From NCBI GenBank assembly GCA_030340625.1, contig JAOPHQ010005178.1, forward strand, positions 60,781 through 124,780: a stretch of DNA of 64,000 nucleotides. The letters are read 5' to 3'. A program made the translations under genes and the position numbers. Within the stretch, counting starts at the first letter, position 1. The number at the start of each line of letters is the position of its first letter. The stretch is from Merluccius polli. Taxonomy: Eukaryota; Chordata; Actinopteri; Gadiformes; Merlucciidae. Shown here in pieces: positions 51,768 through 63,342 of the stretch. The notes beneath the pieces were generated by a model. That model searched no databases and was not told the origin of the DNA. It saw only the letters and a program-made list of their open reading frames with translations.

Positions 51768-53459
51768 ATGGAGCCTGAATTCTCAACCAAGCAGCTGGAG
51801 AGAAAGCTGCTCAGTACCAACTATACTGCTTGCATAATATGTCACAAAACAGACAGTGACACTGGTCCTCTTCAGAAACTGACAAATCAAGGCTACCCTT
51901 CCCTCCTATATGCTGTAACCAACAGAAAGGATGATGTCTCATACAGACTTGACAATGAGCTGCAACCTCAATGTGACTTTCTGGGGAGGAATCCTTTGTG
52001 TCACACACAATATCGTGCAAAGTACACAAATCGTAAAACTGTTGACTAGAAGAGGAAAAAAGTTGAAAAGCCAGAAGGCACTTCATTTGAAGCAGAACTT
52101 AATCCTGAGACAGCAGCAGGTCTACTAAAAAAACATGATGATGATCAAAGTTACACAATGCGTAAAGGAAACAAGGCAGACTACCTGGCTGCAATCAAGA
52201 CAGCCCTTGGCAGCTTGTGGGGGGAAGAGGACAAACTACCGCCGTCTGACAAGCCTGTTGTAATGGTAGTAGATGCCATGGCATTCATTCAACGTTACCA
52301 ACATCTTGGGAGCAGCACCTTCCATGAACTGCAAGGAAAGTACCTGAGGCAGCTCCTTGGAAACCTCCCAGACAAGTGTGACTGCATTCACTTTGTTGGT
52401 GATCGATATGATTTCTCCCCTGCTGAAAGTCTGAAAGGTGAGGAACGAGAGAAGAGGATGAAGACCTGCCCAAGCAAAATGAAGGAGTACAAGCCACATG
52501 GTACTCTCCCTATACCTGAATGGAAAGGCTTCATTCACAATCCACTGAATAAAGCTAATCGGTTGAACTACATGGGGGAAGCATGGGCAGCTCAGAACAA
52601 GTCACTTCCTGCAGGATGCACACTTATTCTTGGTGGAATCTTTTGTGATCCTGGTCGCACTGTCCTCTTGTCAGCGGATTGTCAGGTTGAGCTTCCAGAA
52701 CTTTCCTGTGAGAAACATGAGGAGGCAGATACCAGGATGTTTGCTCACATTGCATACTGAGTACAAATTCTGCACCATCACGTAGTGGTTGCGACTGACA
52801 CAGATGTGATCATGATGTGCATGTACTACATCACACACATGGATGGGCTGCAGGAGCTGTGGGTGAAGACAATGGATATCTTCCTACCAGTTCATGCCAT
52901 CACAGAAGCTCTGGCGGGGATGTATGATGTTGCAGCTTCACATCTTACATCCCTTCTCCTCAGCACCTACATACTTACTGGATGTGACACAGTGAGCTAT
53001 CTGTACAGAAGAGGAAAAAAGCGGGCCTACACAACTGCTATTAAACACCTGACAGACCTTCTGCCGCTGTGCAGGTACGGTGACCCTGAGGAAAGCCTAG
53101 ATGTTCAGGAAGAGGTTATAATAGCAGCACGGCAATACATGGTGTCACTTTATGACAGGAGTGACTTTGGTGGTACTCTAGATGCACTGCGAGCCCATCT
53201 CTTTGTAAGCATCAAAGGAGACATACGTTGCCTTCCACCAACTGAAGATGCCTTCCTATTACACCTTCGCCGAGCCCTGCATCAGTTGGCTGTGTGTAAG
53301 CGGGCACACATGGTTCAGCCAACCTACCCAGCTGCCACTGATTTTGGGAGACAACTTGTCAATGGCAAATTGGTGGCAACCATGATGCTGAAAGAGGCAA
53401 AACCATCTGAACTCAAACACAGCGAATACTGCCGCTGCAAGAAAAGCATGTGTGCCTGA
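51768..53459 (+). pseudogene. PIN/XPG-like family protein, single frame with two stops
   Basis: One reading frame of 564 codons without introns, interrupted only by TAG at 52,047-52,049 and TGA at 52,758-52,760. The N-terminal part has a cysteine/histidine pattern (CIICHKTDSD, later NPLCHTQYRAKYTNRK) resembling a zinc-binding domain. The middle has VVMVVDAMAFIQRYQ and IHFVGDRYD. The C-terminal half has EADTRMFAHIAY, VVATDTDVIMM and LTGCDTVSYLY, an order of acidic residues like PIN/XPG-type nucleases. I recall similar proteins in many animal genomes as uncharacterised multi-copy proteins, possibly of mobile origin. The function is not known to me. Confidence 0.65.
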
Positions 53460-54571
53460 GGATGCTCCTGTGCAAGAGCCAATGTGAAGTGAGCCAATGT
53501 GAAGTGCAGAGACATTGCATGTCTCTGCACCGGGGACCCCAACAGATGTTCAAGGGTTGAACTTGCACTTGAAGACAGGGACACGTAAGTAGGCTGTGTG
53601 TGTGTGTGTGTGTGTTAGGGAGAGAGAGAAGGTGCATCTTTTATCGCGCTGCTGTATACCCCACCCTGCCGGTCTTGTTTGCTGTCTCCTCAGGTGGTAA
53701 GGGTGAAGGTCTGTCCCCAGAGCAGTATCTGTAGTGTTCCACCCTCCTGATTATCCCACCTCACAGGGACCTGCACCTAGTTAATTAAGTTATGTTAAAT
53801 TATTTTGTTCCGTTAAAGTTGTAATAGTTGTCATCTGAGGCAATAAAATATTAAAAGTCATTTTGCTGTATTATGTTTCTTGTGTGACACATTTCCATTG
53901 GGAGAACAGGGTTATGTTGAAATTAAAAAGATGCCTAGGTTATGATATTTAATAATGTGGACATTAACAACCATGTTAAATATCCAGTGTGTCTTTCAGA
54001 ATTTTGAGAGTAGCCTAAAATTCTATTGAGGTTCTGAGCCTGTTGATCGCCAACTAGTAGTGAAATCATCACAGATCCATTGATTTTGGTTGGATTTTTA
54101 TATTTTTTTCTGTGGAATGAGTATACTGTTTGGTGAAAAGAATGGCATATTGACTGATGTCATAACTTGGGGGAATAGTTGATTGCCAATTAAGTAAAGA
54201 TGAAAATATTGGAAAAAAGTGAGAAAACGCCTAATTTTTTTGCCTTAAATTGGGCCAAAATCATGTATAAATGTGTTTTAAGAGTTATTTTTTCATTGGA
54301 TGTTGTCACCACATGTGTTCTGTGCATCTGGAATGCATTTATTGACAGCTTACCCAACCCACTGAGGATTTTTCACATTTTTCTGATAAAAAATGAAGGG
54401 TACATACACTAAAAATTTTGCGATGTTTCCGGCAGAGCAGACCCTCCAATTATTGGTTCTTAGGGTCAAAGTTAACAGAAAAAACACAAATAAAAAGTAT
54501 GACAGACCATGTCAGGCTCAACCCATTTTTGAGACTTTGGCTCCCCGACTATAGGTGTACATTAACACTTT
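53460..54571. other. No gene seen
   Basis: AATAAA at 53,842-53,847 could end a transcript of the frame above. The rest is AT-rich and without recognisable elements. Confidence 0.5.
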
Positions 54572-55396
54572 TTATACCATGGTCTGGGTGAATACTCGAT
54601 TCTGATTGGCTGGAGGGTGTAGGTTAAAAAGTGTTAATGTACACCTAGGAAAGACGTTCGGGTCAAATTGCCTGATGACAGTTAGATTATTGCGCTGGCT
54701 CAAACGCTAGATGGTAACCATGGCAACGGAGAGGGAATACTCGATTCTGATTGGCTGCAGGGTGTCCATTAATCCCTGATATATGGACACCTACTAAGTA
54801 GTTCCAGTCAAATTGTCTGTTCAGCCTTCAAAACGAGAGCTGGTAAATTGTGAAAAATGCATTAAACTGTAATCAGAAAATGTGGTTATATGCTATAGAC
54901 CCTATAGTATCTGTGGTATAAAGGCTGGGACAAATTTTGAATTACAATGTACAATGCATAATGTTAGCTCTCTGGCTCATAGCCGAGCGGACTAGAATAC
55001 CTCCCATTGCCAAGTCGTATCTAAGGTCCGTCCTATTTACTGGAGGAGTGAACTACGTTTCCGTTGCATAAGAACCTTACGGAAGGGTAATGATTGTTCC
55101 AGGTATTAGTCAGACCCTCAGGCGTTACCAGGGAAATTAAATTATGGCTTGTGAAAAACTTTATATTTTGATTGTAAAACGCATGCAAATATTAATTAAG
55201 GGTCTTAATTTCTTTTCTTTGGCAAGTGACCATGGTATAAACGGGATAATGCCCTTCGAGGTGACCATTAACATAAATCACGCCTCCGCGTCGTCCATTA
55301 ATTTATGTTAATGGCCACCTCGTCGGGCATTATCCCTTACTTAACCTACACCCTCCAGCCAATCAGAATCGAGTATTCACCCAGACCATGGTATAA
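54572..55396. mobile_element. MITE with CCATGGTCTGGGTGAATAC ends, third copy
   Basis: TTATACCATGGTCTGGGTG begins and CACCCAGACCATGGTATAA ends it. Inside it shares CGGGATAATGCCCTTCGAGG with the copies at 9,541 and 10,419. No reading frame. Confidence 0.85.
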
Positions 55397-55748
55397 ACGT
55401 GGATAAAAACTGTTCCCAGCATCAACATGTCTGGTTGTTGCATATACAGTTGTACGAATCGCTATTCCACCAGCGGACTAAAGTTTTAAAGGATACCTAG
55501 AGGATCACGACCATTTCAGAGCAACCAACGGCGTCTGTGGCTGCAGGCGATTAAACGTGTGGAATGGAATGAGGACATAATAAAAAAATGCTTGTTTATT
55601 TCTATTTATTTTAATTTTATACTCGTCATTTCACAAAAGGAAAGAAGCAGCTTTCTGCACAGGAAGTGGACACAGGTAGACAACTTTCTCGTGTGAGGAT
55701 CCATGTAGAACGAGTCATTGGTGTGGGGTAATAAACAGAGCTATCCAC

Positions 55749-56099
55749 ATGAATCAGACGAGGAAAGTATTTCAGACGGTAAACAACTCCAGAATAATCT
55801 GGGACTCAAAAGCAAAACCAAAGGGTATATTAGGTGGTCACCTTAATATACGCAGCTTAAGATCAAAAAGTGAGCAGATCAATCATCTTTTGTCAGAGTC
55901 AAATCTAGATTTCATTTGTTTATCAGAAACCTGGCTTCATAAAAACTCTCCCTCTGCTGCTGTTAAAATTCCAGGTTATGTGGAGTTTAGGAGGGACAGA
56001 GCTGAGGTGAAAGGTGGTGGGGTTATGGTCTATGTAAGAGACACCATTCAGTGCAGTGAGATTGAATGGCAGAATCTGAGTGATCTGGAATGTATAGGC
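55749..56099 (+). pseudogene. LINE endonuclease N-terminus
   Basis: NIRSLRSKSEQINHLLSESN, FICLSETWLHK and VKGGGVMVYVRDT are the start of an APE-type endonuclease. The frame is cut at 56,099 by the hAT element. Confidence 0.8.
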
Positions 56100-56876
56100 C
56101 AGGGGTCGGCAACCCGCGGCTCTGGAGCCGCATGCGGCTCTTTAGCGCAGCCCTAGTGGCTCCCTGAAGCTTTTTCAAAAATGTTTGAAAATGGAAAAAG
56201 ATGGGGGAGAGAAATATATTTTTTGTTTTAATATGGTTTCTGTAGGAAAACAAACATGACACAAACATTATCAACGTTTTTCAATGCTGTAAAAATGTGT
56301 AGAATAAATATTAAATTTCAACATTTCTCTCAACGAAGATTTACGTCATAACCTGCGACACACGTTTCTATCAGTAAGGCGGGATGCCAGGCAGGTGGCT
56401 GTTGTAAACGCGCGATTGTAAGTAACACTCCGGCCGACGGGGGGGTGGTGCGGCTGCGCGCAATAGTAACACACCGCGGACCTACGACCGGCGGGGTGGG
56501 GGGGGGGGCGCGGTGTGTTACTATTGCGCTCTCAAAAAGGAGGACAAATACGCGCCCAGCCGGGCGCGTATTTGTCCTCCTTTTTGAACCCGCGCCCCCC
56601 CCCCCGGGAGAGTGTCCCCCACCGGTTGAGAACCACTGCTCTAGGATGCACTGCAGGAAAAATAAACATTTAATTATGAAGGCTCATTATGTATTTGTAG
56701 TTAACTTAGTCATTTCGATAGTAGGCTAATATAGCTACTATAGATACATACAGCATGTGTTGCCTTCAATATAAGGCTTCTATAAGGCTTTTATTTTTTT
56801 GCGGCTCCAGACATATTTGTTTTTTGTTTTTTTGGTCCAATATGGCTCTTTCAACATTTTGGGTTGCCGACCCCTG
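56100..56876. mobile_element. hAT-like element in a LINE fragment
   Basis: CAGGGGTCGGCAACCC and GGGTTGCCGACCCCTG ends. Flanks GTATAGGC and ACATAGGC agree in six of eight bases. It contains a GC-rich inner palindrome (56,440-56,600) and a second element end, CGGTTGAGAACCACTG, near 56,625. Confidence 0.8.
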
Positions 56877-57029
56877 ACATAGGCTGATATCAGTCGAAAT
56901 GTGGAATATCATCAGTTGTCATGCTGATATAAATTATTGGGCCATTTTATTAACAAAACATTGTTTTATATGTGAAAACGACCACTGAGGTCGTGATGGA
57001 TGGTGTCACAACAGAAAGATCAGTAGAAA

Positions 57030-57350
57030 GATCAGTTTCTAGTGTTGCATTTCTACGATTGATCAGTTTCTAGTGTTGCATTCCTACGATAGATCAGTTT
57101 CTAGTGTTGCATTCCTACGATAGATCAGTTTCTAGTGTTGCATTTCTACGATAGATCAGTTTCTAGTGTTGCATTCCTACGATAGATCAGTTTCTAGTGT
57201 TGCATTTCTACGATAGATCAGTTTCTAGTGTTGCATTCCTATGATAGATCAGTTTCTAGTGTTACATTCCTACGATAGATCAGTTTCTAGTGTTGCATTT
57301 CTACGATAGATCAGTTTCTAGTGTTGCATTTCTACGATAGATCAGGTTTA
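57030..57350. repeat. 31-bp minisatellite
   Basis: About ten units of GATAGATCAGTTTCTAGTGT plus TGCATTYCTAC, just below the last visible exon of the Ig receptor gene. Confidence 0.92.
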
Positions 57351-57363
57351 TGCTCATACTTAC

Positions 57364-57389
57364 CATTCCCATTCCTACTGCTTCGTTCC
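57364..57389 (-). CDS. Ig receptor exon 7: short cytoplasmic exon
   Basis: 26 bp between acceptor ttttttag and donor gtaagtat, encoding GNEAVGMGM, phase 1 to 0. It is the last exon I can place. Confidence 0.6.
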
Positions 57390-57999
57390 CTAAAAAATAT
57401 ATAAAATCAGCCATTGATGATTGACATTTTTAAACATGTTTTAATGTAATTAATAATGAAGCTCCCGCACCTTTCTTGGGTTTTCTCTTGAAAAGGAAGT
57501 AAAGTCCTCCGCTGGCCGCACACAGCAGGAGGCCCAGTGGGAGGGCGACCCACGCAGCCAGCTGGTCTGCTGTTCAGACCACACCATAAATAACTTACAT
57601 AATAACCATAAATAAGGATTAAAGGAACTGGTTTCTACTTCAACGTCTACAGCTTAGCATCACATACTTACTGTCGACAGAGCGCCACGTCTTCGACGCC
57701 ATTAAAACCCCGTCTGCATACACTGAGCACACCGCCGGGTCCGCTGGGAGCTCATCTGCAGTGGAAACCTTGGAGCTGAGGGTGTTTTTGGTCTTCTGGT
57801 TCCCACCACTCAGCCAGGTGGACTGGCTTGTCCTGGCCCAACCCAAAGTGACATCTTCATCACATTCCTGGAGGGCGCAGGTCAGGAGACAGGTCAGGGT
57901 GAGGTTTCCGCCCTCTTGCTCTGCAGAAACTGCAAAGACAAACCACAAGACCACACTGTGTATTAAACAACGAGCAGAAGACCACATGTACTAGGGAAG

Positions 58000-58045
<46 letters not shown>

Positions 58046-61000
58046 ACTATGTTAAACATCCCCAGTCGTTGCCTGTTGTTGAGATCATGACTGTTTTTTA
58101 GTTCATGTATTGTGAACTACACAAGTTGTACAACTTACCCTCAAGGGTGTGAAGTCTCACTTTGGCTAAGACTTTAGTTTGTTCACCGTCAGATACACAC
58201 TGGTAGTCTCCGGACTGCCCTGGCCACACTTTACTGACAGCCAAAGAGGAGTCCATTTTATTCACGGTGAAAGCTGGATGGCTGACTCCATCGACGTCGC
58301 CGCTAAAGTTTTGTGGTCCCACCCACTCCACCCGACCGCCGGCGAGGGAGGAAGTGTCACAAGAGAATGACACCCACTCGCCCGCGACAGCGAACACTTC
58401 CTGGATACCATCTGGGACACGGCATAGGAGAAACATTTTGAAAAGGAAACCATCTTGACACATTTCATGGTTACCCCCCCTAGAGGTTATATAGCTATAT
58501 AACCTCTAGTGGCTTGAGATTATATACTATAACTGTAGCTACGACTCAAGCCGCTACAGGTTATATACTATAACTGTAGCTACGACTCAAGCCACTACAG
58601 GTTATATACTATAACTGTAGCTACGACTCAAGCCACTACAGGTTATATACTATAACTGTAGCTACGACTCAAGCCGCTACAGGTTATATACTATAACTGT
58701 AGCTACGACTCAAGCCGCTACAGGTTATATACTATAACTGTAGCTACGACTCAAGCCGCTACAGGTTATATACTATAACTGTAGCTACGACTCAAGCCGC
58801 TACAGGTTATATACTATAACTGTAGCTACGACTCAAGCCGCTACAGGTTATATACTATAACTGTAGCTACGACTCAAGCCGCTACAGGTTATATACTATA
58901 ACTGTAGCTACGACTCAAGCCGCTACAGGTTATATACTATAACTGTAGCTACGACTCAAGCCGCTACAGGTTATATACTATAACTGTAGCTACGACTCAA
59001 GCCGCTACAGGTTATATACTATAACTGTAGCTACGACTCAAGCCGCTACAGGTTATATACTATAACTGTAGCTACGACTCAAGCCGCTACAGGTTATATA
59101 CTATAACTGTAGCTACGACTCAAGCCGCTACAGGTTATATACTATAACTGTAGCTACGACTCAAGCCGCTACAGGTTATATACTATAACTGTAGCTACGA
59201 CTCAAGCCGCTACAGGTTATATACTATAACTGTAGCTACGACTCAAGCCACTAGAGGTTCAATGAGAAGACTGTCTAGTGAAGGTTTGAAGGATAACTTC
59301 AGGATTTTTCAACCCTGTTTTCCCCTCAGGTCTCGGGGACTAATGCGGAGAACAATGTTTGCAGTTGGTCCAGTATTGAGCGAGAGGTCTTCAGCCGCCA
59401 GCCGCCAAACCAAGTTTTGCTAAGGAGAGTTCAGAGCCAGACTTGGTGAGACACAATAACAAACGGACCGGATCAAGTGAAAGGTGAACACAAAGGTTTT
59501 AATCTCTTTAGGGATCCTTTCCATTATGTTGACACTTATAATAATCTGAGCCTGAGTGGCGAAACAAGTACTTTTAGAGGACGTATTGACGGGCCACTAA
59601 TGCTGAAGCCCTCTCGCTCAATACTGGACCAATTGCAAACGCTGTTGTCTGCATTGGTCCCCAAGACCCAACATGATGGGAAAATGGGTTGAAAAAACCA
59701 GGTTGAAAAATCCTGAAGTTGTCCTTCCAGTTCCAATAGATACCTGTAATGTCTGTCCTGAAACCGAGGGAGGTTTTCACAGTGTCATTCTTTCTTAGTT
59801 GACATCTCCATGTTCTGTGATGGTCCGTCACTTTGCGCTTAAAGATTAGTTTAGAGAAGCACTTTGTGGGTGACTCAACGGCAAATCTCTTTCTGTTTAA
59901 TGTTGTGTTGGCCTCACTCAGCCACTCCAGACGTAACCCCTGGTGGTCACAAGAGCCCACAAGTCCTTTAAAATTGTTGAGGGAACAATGAATCTCCAGC
60001 TTTCCCCCCTCATCTGTTTCCTTCAAAGACACTGATGACAAGAAAAATGAAAATGTATGACAATGTTGAAATACATTTCAGATAGCTGGTGGGAGTTATT
60101 TAGTCGGTTAAGATCCTTACTTTGGAGAATCTCGAGTGAAATTCCTGCACTGAATTGCCCATCACCGCACTCGTATGTCCGCGCGTAGGACCGGCTCAGA
60201 TGATGGATGTGTAAAGAGCAATCGGCTGCCAGCCTGAATGTGAGGGGCTGCTCAGCTGAGACCACACCTGCCTGGACCACACCTGCCTGGACCACCTGGT
60301 CGGACAACCCCTGGATATCGCTGCTCATGTTCCAGTTGACATGGGAGCAGGATTGGACCGAGGGGATTGCACACGGTAGAGCAACGTTATCCCCCAGTAA
60401 CGCAAAGACGGCTGAAAAGCATAAACAAGAAAATGTAATTGGTGAATTACCAAAATTGCAAAACAACATATCATAGAATCATAAAATATCATAGAATGTC
60501 ATAATACAAAACTATTAAAGGTACAATAAAGATGGAATGAAGATGGAGCTCCGCCAGCTCAAAGCCACTGGACTCACTGTACACAGCCAAATGTCCTCAG
60601 ACCGCCTCCATCACTACACGAACGCTCCCACCACTGTCAAATCTTCATACTACAACCTCATCGACGCTGGTACAGGTCACAACAGAGTCCTCTTCTCAAC
60701 AGTCAGCCACTTACTTCAGCCTCCTAAAACCATCCCTCCAGACATCTCCACTGATCAGTGCACTGCCTTCCTGGACTTCTTCAGCTCTAAAATCAACAAC
60801 CATTCACCAACAACTGGCCTCTTCTTGCACCTCCTCAAACGATCCACCCTGGATGATCACCACTGGCCAACCTCTCATCAGCTCCCTCTCCGACTTCACC
60901 CCAGTATCAGAACACACCATCTGGGAACTCATCCATAAAGCCAAAACCACCACCTGTCAGCTCGATCCTCTTCCCACCTCCCTTGTCAAAGCCTGGTACT

Positions 61001-62184
61001 GCACTCTCCTGGTTTACATCATACCTCACTGACCACCAACAATTCGTGCAACTAAGGAACCACAAGTCTGGGTGTTCGGGTGTTTCACTGGGTGTCCCCC
61101 AGGGGTCAGTCTTGGGTCCCCTTCTTTTCACCATTTACCTATTCCCCCTGGGCACTCTCCTCCGTCACCGGGTCCATTTTCACTGCTATGCCGATGACAC
61201 ACAGGTCTACATCTCCTCCAAACCGACTGCTGCCATTCCTCCCACCTCCCTCATCACCTGCCTTGACGACATCCGGAGCTGGATGAGCAGCAACTTCCTG
61301 AAGCTAAGCGGCAATAAAACCGAAAAAAAACAACAACTCATCAACAGACTGCAAATCATTCAGAACTCGGCCGCCCGGATCATCACCTGTACCAAATCAT
61401 TGGACCACATCACCCCTGTTCTCATCCAACTTCACTGGCTCCCTGGACAATACCGCATCGACTACAAAAATCTTCTCCTCCCCTATAAAGCTCTCCACAA
61501 TCAAGCCCCCACCTACCTTTGTGACCTCCTTCATGAATACACTCCCTCCCGCACCCTCCGCTCAACCTCTTCTGGACTGCTACCCCCACGCCTCAGTACC
61601 ATGGGTCCATCGGTCGGTAATAACGTGTTGTGCGCGTGGCTGCAGGTTTCTGAGTAGTATTTTATATTATATTATTATATATTATATTATAATATCTATT
61701 ATAATACCTCAGTACCATGGGCGAGCCTTCAGCCGCTCAGCACCAGACTCTGGACTTCCCCCACACATCAGTCAGTCAAACTCAACTCAGAACTAACCCT
61801 AACCCAAACTGGCTTGCTCTCTAGAACTGGACACTTCATTTGTTTTTATGTGCATGTTTTGCTTTAATGTTGTTTTTATCTCTCAGGTTTTTATTTTCTG
61901 TACGGTGACCTTGGGTGACTTGAAAGGCGCCATCAAATAAAAAGTATTAATGAAGTAGAAAATGCCAGTTTGTAATAAAACAAGTGAACAGTATAGGAAC
62001 TAACTGCCCCCCCCCCTAACCCTTATTATTATCATTACAGTACAAATAAATAAATGCCATATAATTCATATTTTATTCTAATTATGTTTTCAATTCATGA
62101 ATACATTATTTGCTCACCAGCATGTTGAAGTCCATAAGTCGTGTGGATTAAAGTTAGGAGTCCAGAAAGGAGTAAGAACTTCAT
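57364..62184 (-). CDS. Ig-superfamily type I receptor, four Ig-like domains
   Basis: Seven exons on the minus strand, all phases consistent: signal peptide (62118-62184), four Ig-like exons (60121-60411, 59744-60031, 58139-58411, 57672-57929), transmembrane (57471-57569) and a short tail exon (57364-57389), 434 codons so far. All Ig exons are phase 1 to 1, as usual for Ig exons. Architecture (four Ig domains, single membrane segment, short basic tail) resembles CD4 and LAG3, but I see no CxC Lck motif or KIEELE, and domains 1, 2 and 4 carry extra cysteines. The final tail exon is not found below 57,364. It could be a teleost-specific family; name withheld. Confidence 0.8.
57471..57569 (-). 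CDS. Ig receptor exon 6: transmembrane segment
   Basis: 99 bp, phase 1 to 1. QLAAWVALPLGLLLCAASGG then LYFLFKRKPKK: about 23 hydrophobic residues followed by a basic stop-transfer. The acceptor is a tandem CAGCAG: use of the second would drop one codon. Confidence 0.82.
57672..57929 (-). CDS. Ig receptor exon 5: Ig domain 4
   Basis: 258 bp, phase 1 to 1. GGNLTLTCLLTCALQEC, VTLGWARTSQ and AVCSVYADGVL outline an Ig fold with extra Cys residues. It ends KTWRSVD. Acceptor ctttgcag, donor gtaagtat. Confidence 0.8.
58139..58411 (-). CDS. Ig receptor exon 4: Ig domain 3
   Basis: 273 bp, phase 1 to 1. EWVSFSCDTSSLAGG, VEWVGPQ and SGDYQCVSDGEQ give the canonical Cys-Trp-DxYxC pattern of a V/I-type domain. 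N-glycosylation is possible at NFS. Acceptor tgtcccag, donor gtaagttg. Confidence 0.85.
58500..59256. repeat. 41-bp minisatellite in Ig receptor intron
   Basis: About 18 nearly identical units of CTCAAGCCGCTACAGGTTAT plus ATACTATAACTGTAGCTACGA. Variation is mostly one site (GCCGCT or GCCACT), so the array is young. Confidence 0.95.
59288..59726. mobile_element. MITE 18 bp from the Ig domain 2 donor
   Basis: Ends AACTTCAGGATTTTTCAACC and GGTTGAAAAATCCTGAAGTT, with subterminal words GGTCCAGTATTGAGCGAGAG and CTCTCGCTCAATACTGGACC also inverted. It lies in the intron almost at the splice donor (59,743). Confidence 0.85.
59744..60031 (-). CDS. Ig receptor exon 3: Ig domain 2
   Basis: 288 bp, phase 1 to 1. 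GGKLEIHCSLNNFKG (B strand), LRLEWLSEANTT (core Trp), KCFSKLIF and RTWRCQLRKNDT (F strand). Two extra cysteines (VGSCDH, TKCFS) suggest an additional disulphide. Acceptor tcatcag, donor gtatctat. Confidence 0.82.
60121..60411 (-). CDS. Ig receptor exon 2: Ig domain 1
   Basis: 291 bp, phase 1 to 1. ALLGDNVALPCAIPSV starts a V-type fold. VNWNM is the core Trp, and YARTYECGDGQFSAG the F-strand Cys. Extra cysteines lie at VQSCSH and AADCSLH. A 15-bp duplication gives VVQAG twice. Acceptor cttttcag, donor gtaaggat. Confidence 0.82.
60537..61955 (+). mobile_element. LINE fragment, antisense in Ig receptor intron 1
   Basis: Reverse-transcriptase pieces with an internal deletion: GVPQGSVLGPLLFTIYLFPL and CYADDTQVYISSK (catalytic YADD), then QIIQNSAARIITCT and HWLPGQYRIDYKNLLL, and the 3' tail GGCGCCATCAAATAAAAAGT. 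Frameshifted and truncated; L2/Rex1-like. Confidence 0.8.
62118..62184 (-). CDS. Ig receptor exon 1: signal peptide
   Basis: 67 bp from ATG at 62,184: MKFLLLSGLLTLIHTTYG, then LQHA, ending in phase 1 with donor gtgagcaa. The hydrophobic core is a classical secretion signal with probable cleavage after TYG. Confidence 0.8.
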
Positions 62185-62375
62185 CTTCTACCAGCAGATC
62201 TTCTTGTGGTCTTCGTGTTTCTGCCTTAATCTTCTGTTTCAGGAAATGAACTCGGTTCAGTTTTGTCAGCTGAGGATATAAATATCCTCCATAGTGACAA
62301 CATACATCCTTCTTGTGATGCAACACTTTCAAAGTGAAGAGCAGCACTTCAAATCAAAATTAAATAATCTAGAGC

Positions 62376-62410
<35 letters not shown>

Positions 62411-62681
62411 TTGTCAAAGTGGTACGAGGATCATAGGGGGTACGCAAAATAAATCTGTGATTTACCTCCCAGTCCTGTTGAATAGCCGACTGCAGTACCA
62501 AAAGTAAAAGCAGTGTACCAACAGATAATATTATCACAATGTCTAATATGTAAGATAATGTTCACAGAATATCAGTTAAAAAATATATATAAAATATATA
62601 TAAAATATATATAAATCACGCAGAACGCCCGCCGACAGTCTAATGATGCTAAGAAACATTGACAAGTGATAAATACTAAGT

Positions 62682-62749
62682 GGACAATCTCTCTCTCTCT
62701 GTCTCTCTCTCTCTCTGTCTCTCTGTCTCTCTCTCTCTGTCTCTGTCTC

Positions 62750-62820
<71 letters not shown>

Positions 62821-62833
62821 GTCTCTCTCTCTG

Positions 62834-62890
<57 letters not shown>

Positions 62891-63089
62891 GTCTCTCTCT
62901 CTCTCTGTCTCTCTCTCTCTGTCTCTCTCTCTCTGTCTCTCTCTCTCTCTGTCTCTCTCTGTCTCTGTCTCTCTCTATCTCCCTCTGTCTCTCTCTGTCT
63001 CTCTCTCTGTCTCTCTCTCTCTGTCTCTCTCTCTCTGTCTCTCTCTCTCTCTGTCTCTCTCTGTCTCTGTCTCTCTCTATCTCCCTCTG

Positions 63090-63122
<33 letters not shown>

Positions 63123-63139
63123 GTCTCTCTCTGTCTCTC

Positions 63140-63174
<35 letters not shown>

Positions 63175-63203
63175 GTCTCTCTCTGTCTCTCTCTCTCTCT
63201 GTC

Positions 63204-63291
<88 letters not shown>

Positions 63292-63332
63292 TCTCTCTCT
63301 CTGTCTCTCCCTGTCTCTGTCTCTCTGTCTCC
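62682..63332. repeat. 650-bp (TC)n tract with TCTG variants
   Basis: Pure pyrimidine except for scattered G. Long Ser/Leu open frames here are artefacts. Confidence 0.98.
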
Positions 63333-63342
63333 AACACAGCAG

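Noticed and set aside
51175..51786. 203-codon minus-strand Ser/Leu frame
   Set aside because: Complement of the purine-rich block; no domain or splice context.
52758..52760. TGA in the PIN-like frame as selenocysteine
   Set aside because: No SECIS-like structure was recognised downstream and a TAG stop also interrupts the same frame.
57364..62184. Firm naming of the Ig receptor as CD4 or LAG3
   Set aside because: Architecture fits but no diagnostic tail motif is visible and the extra cysteines do not fit; left unnamed.
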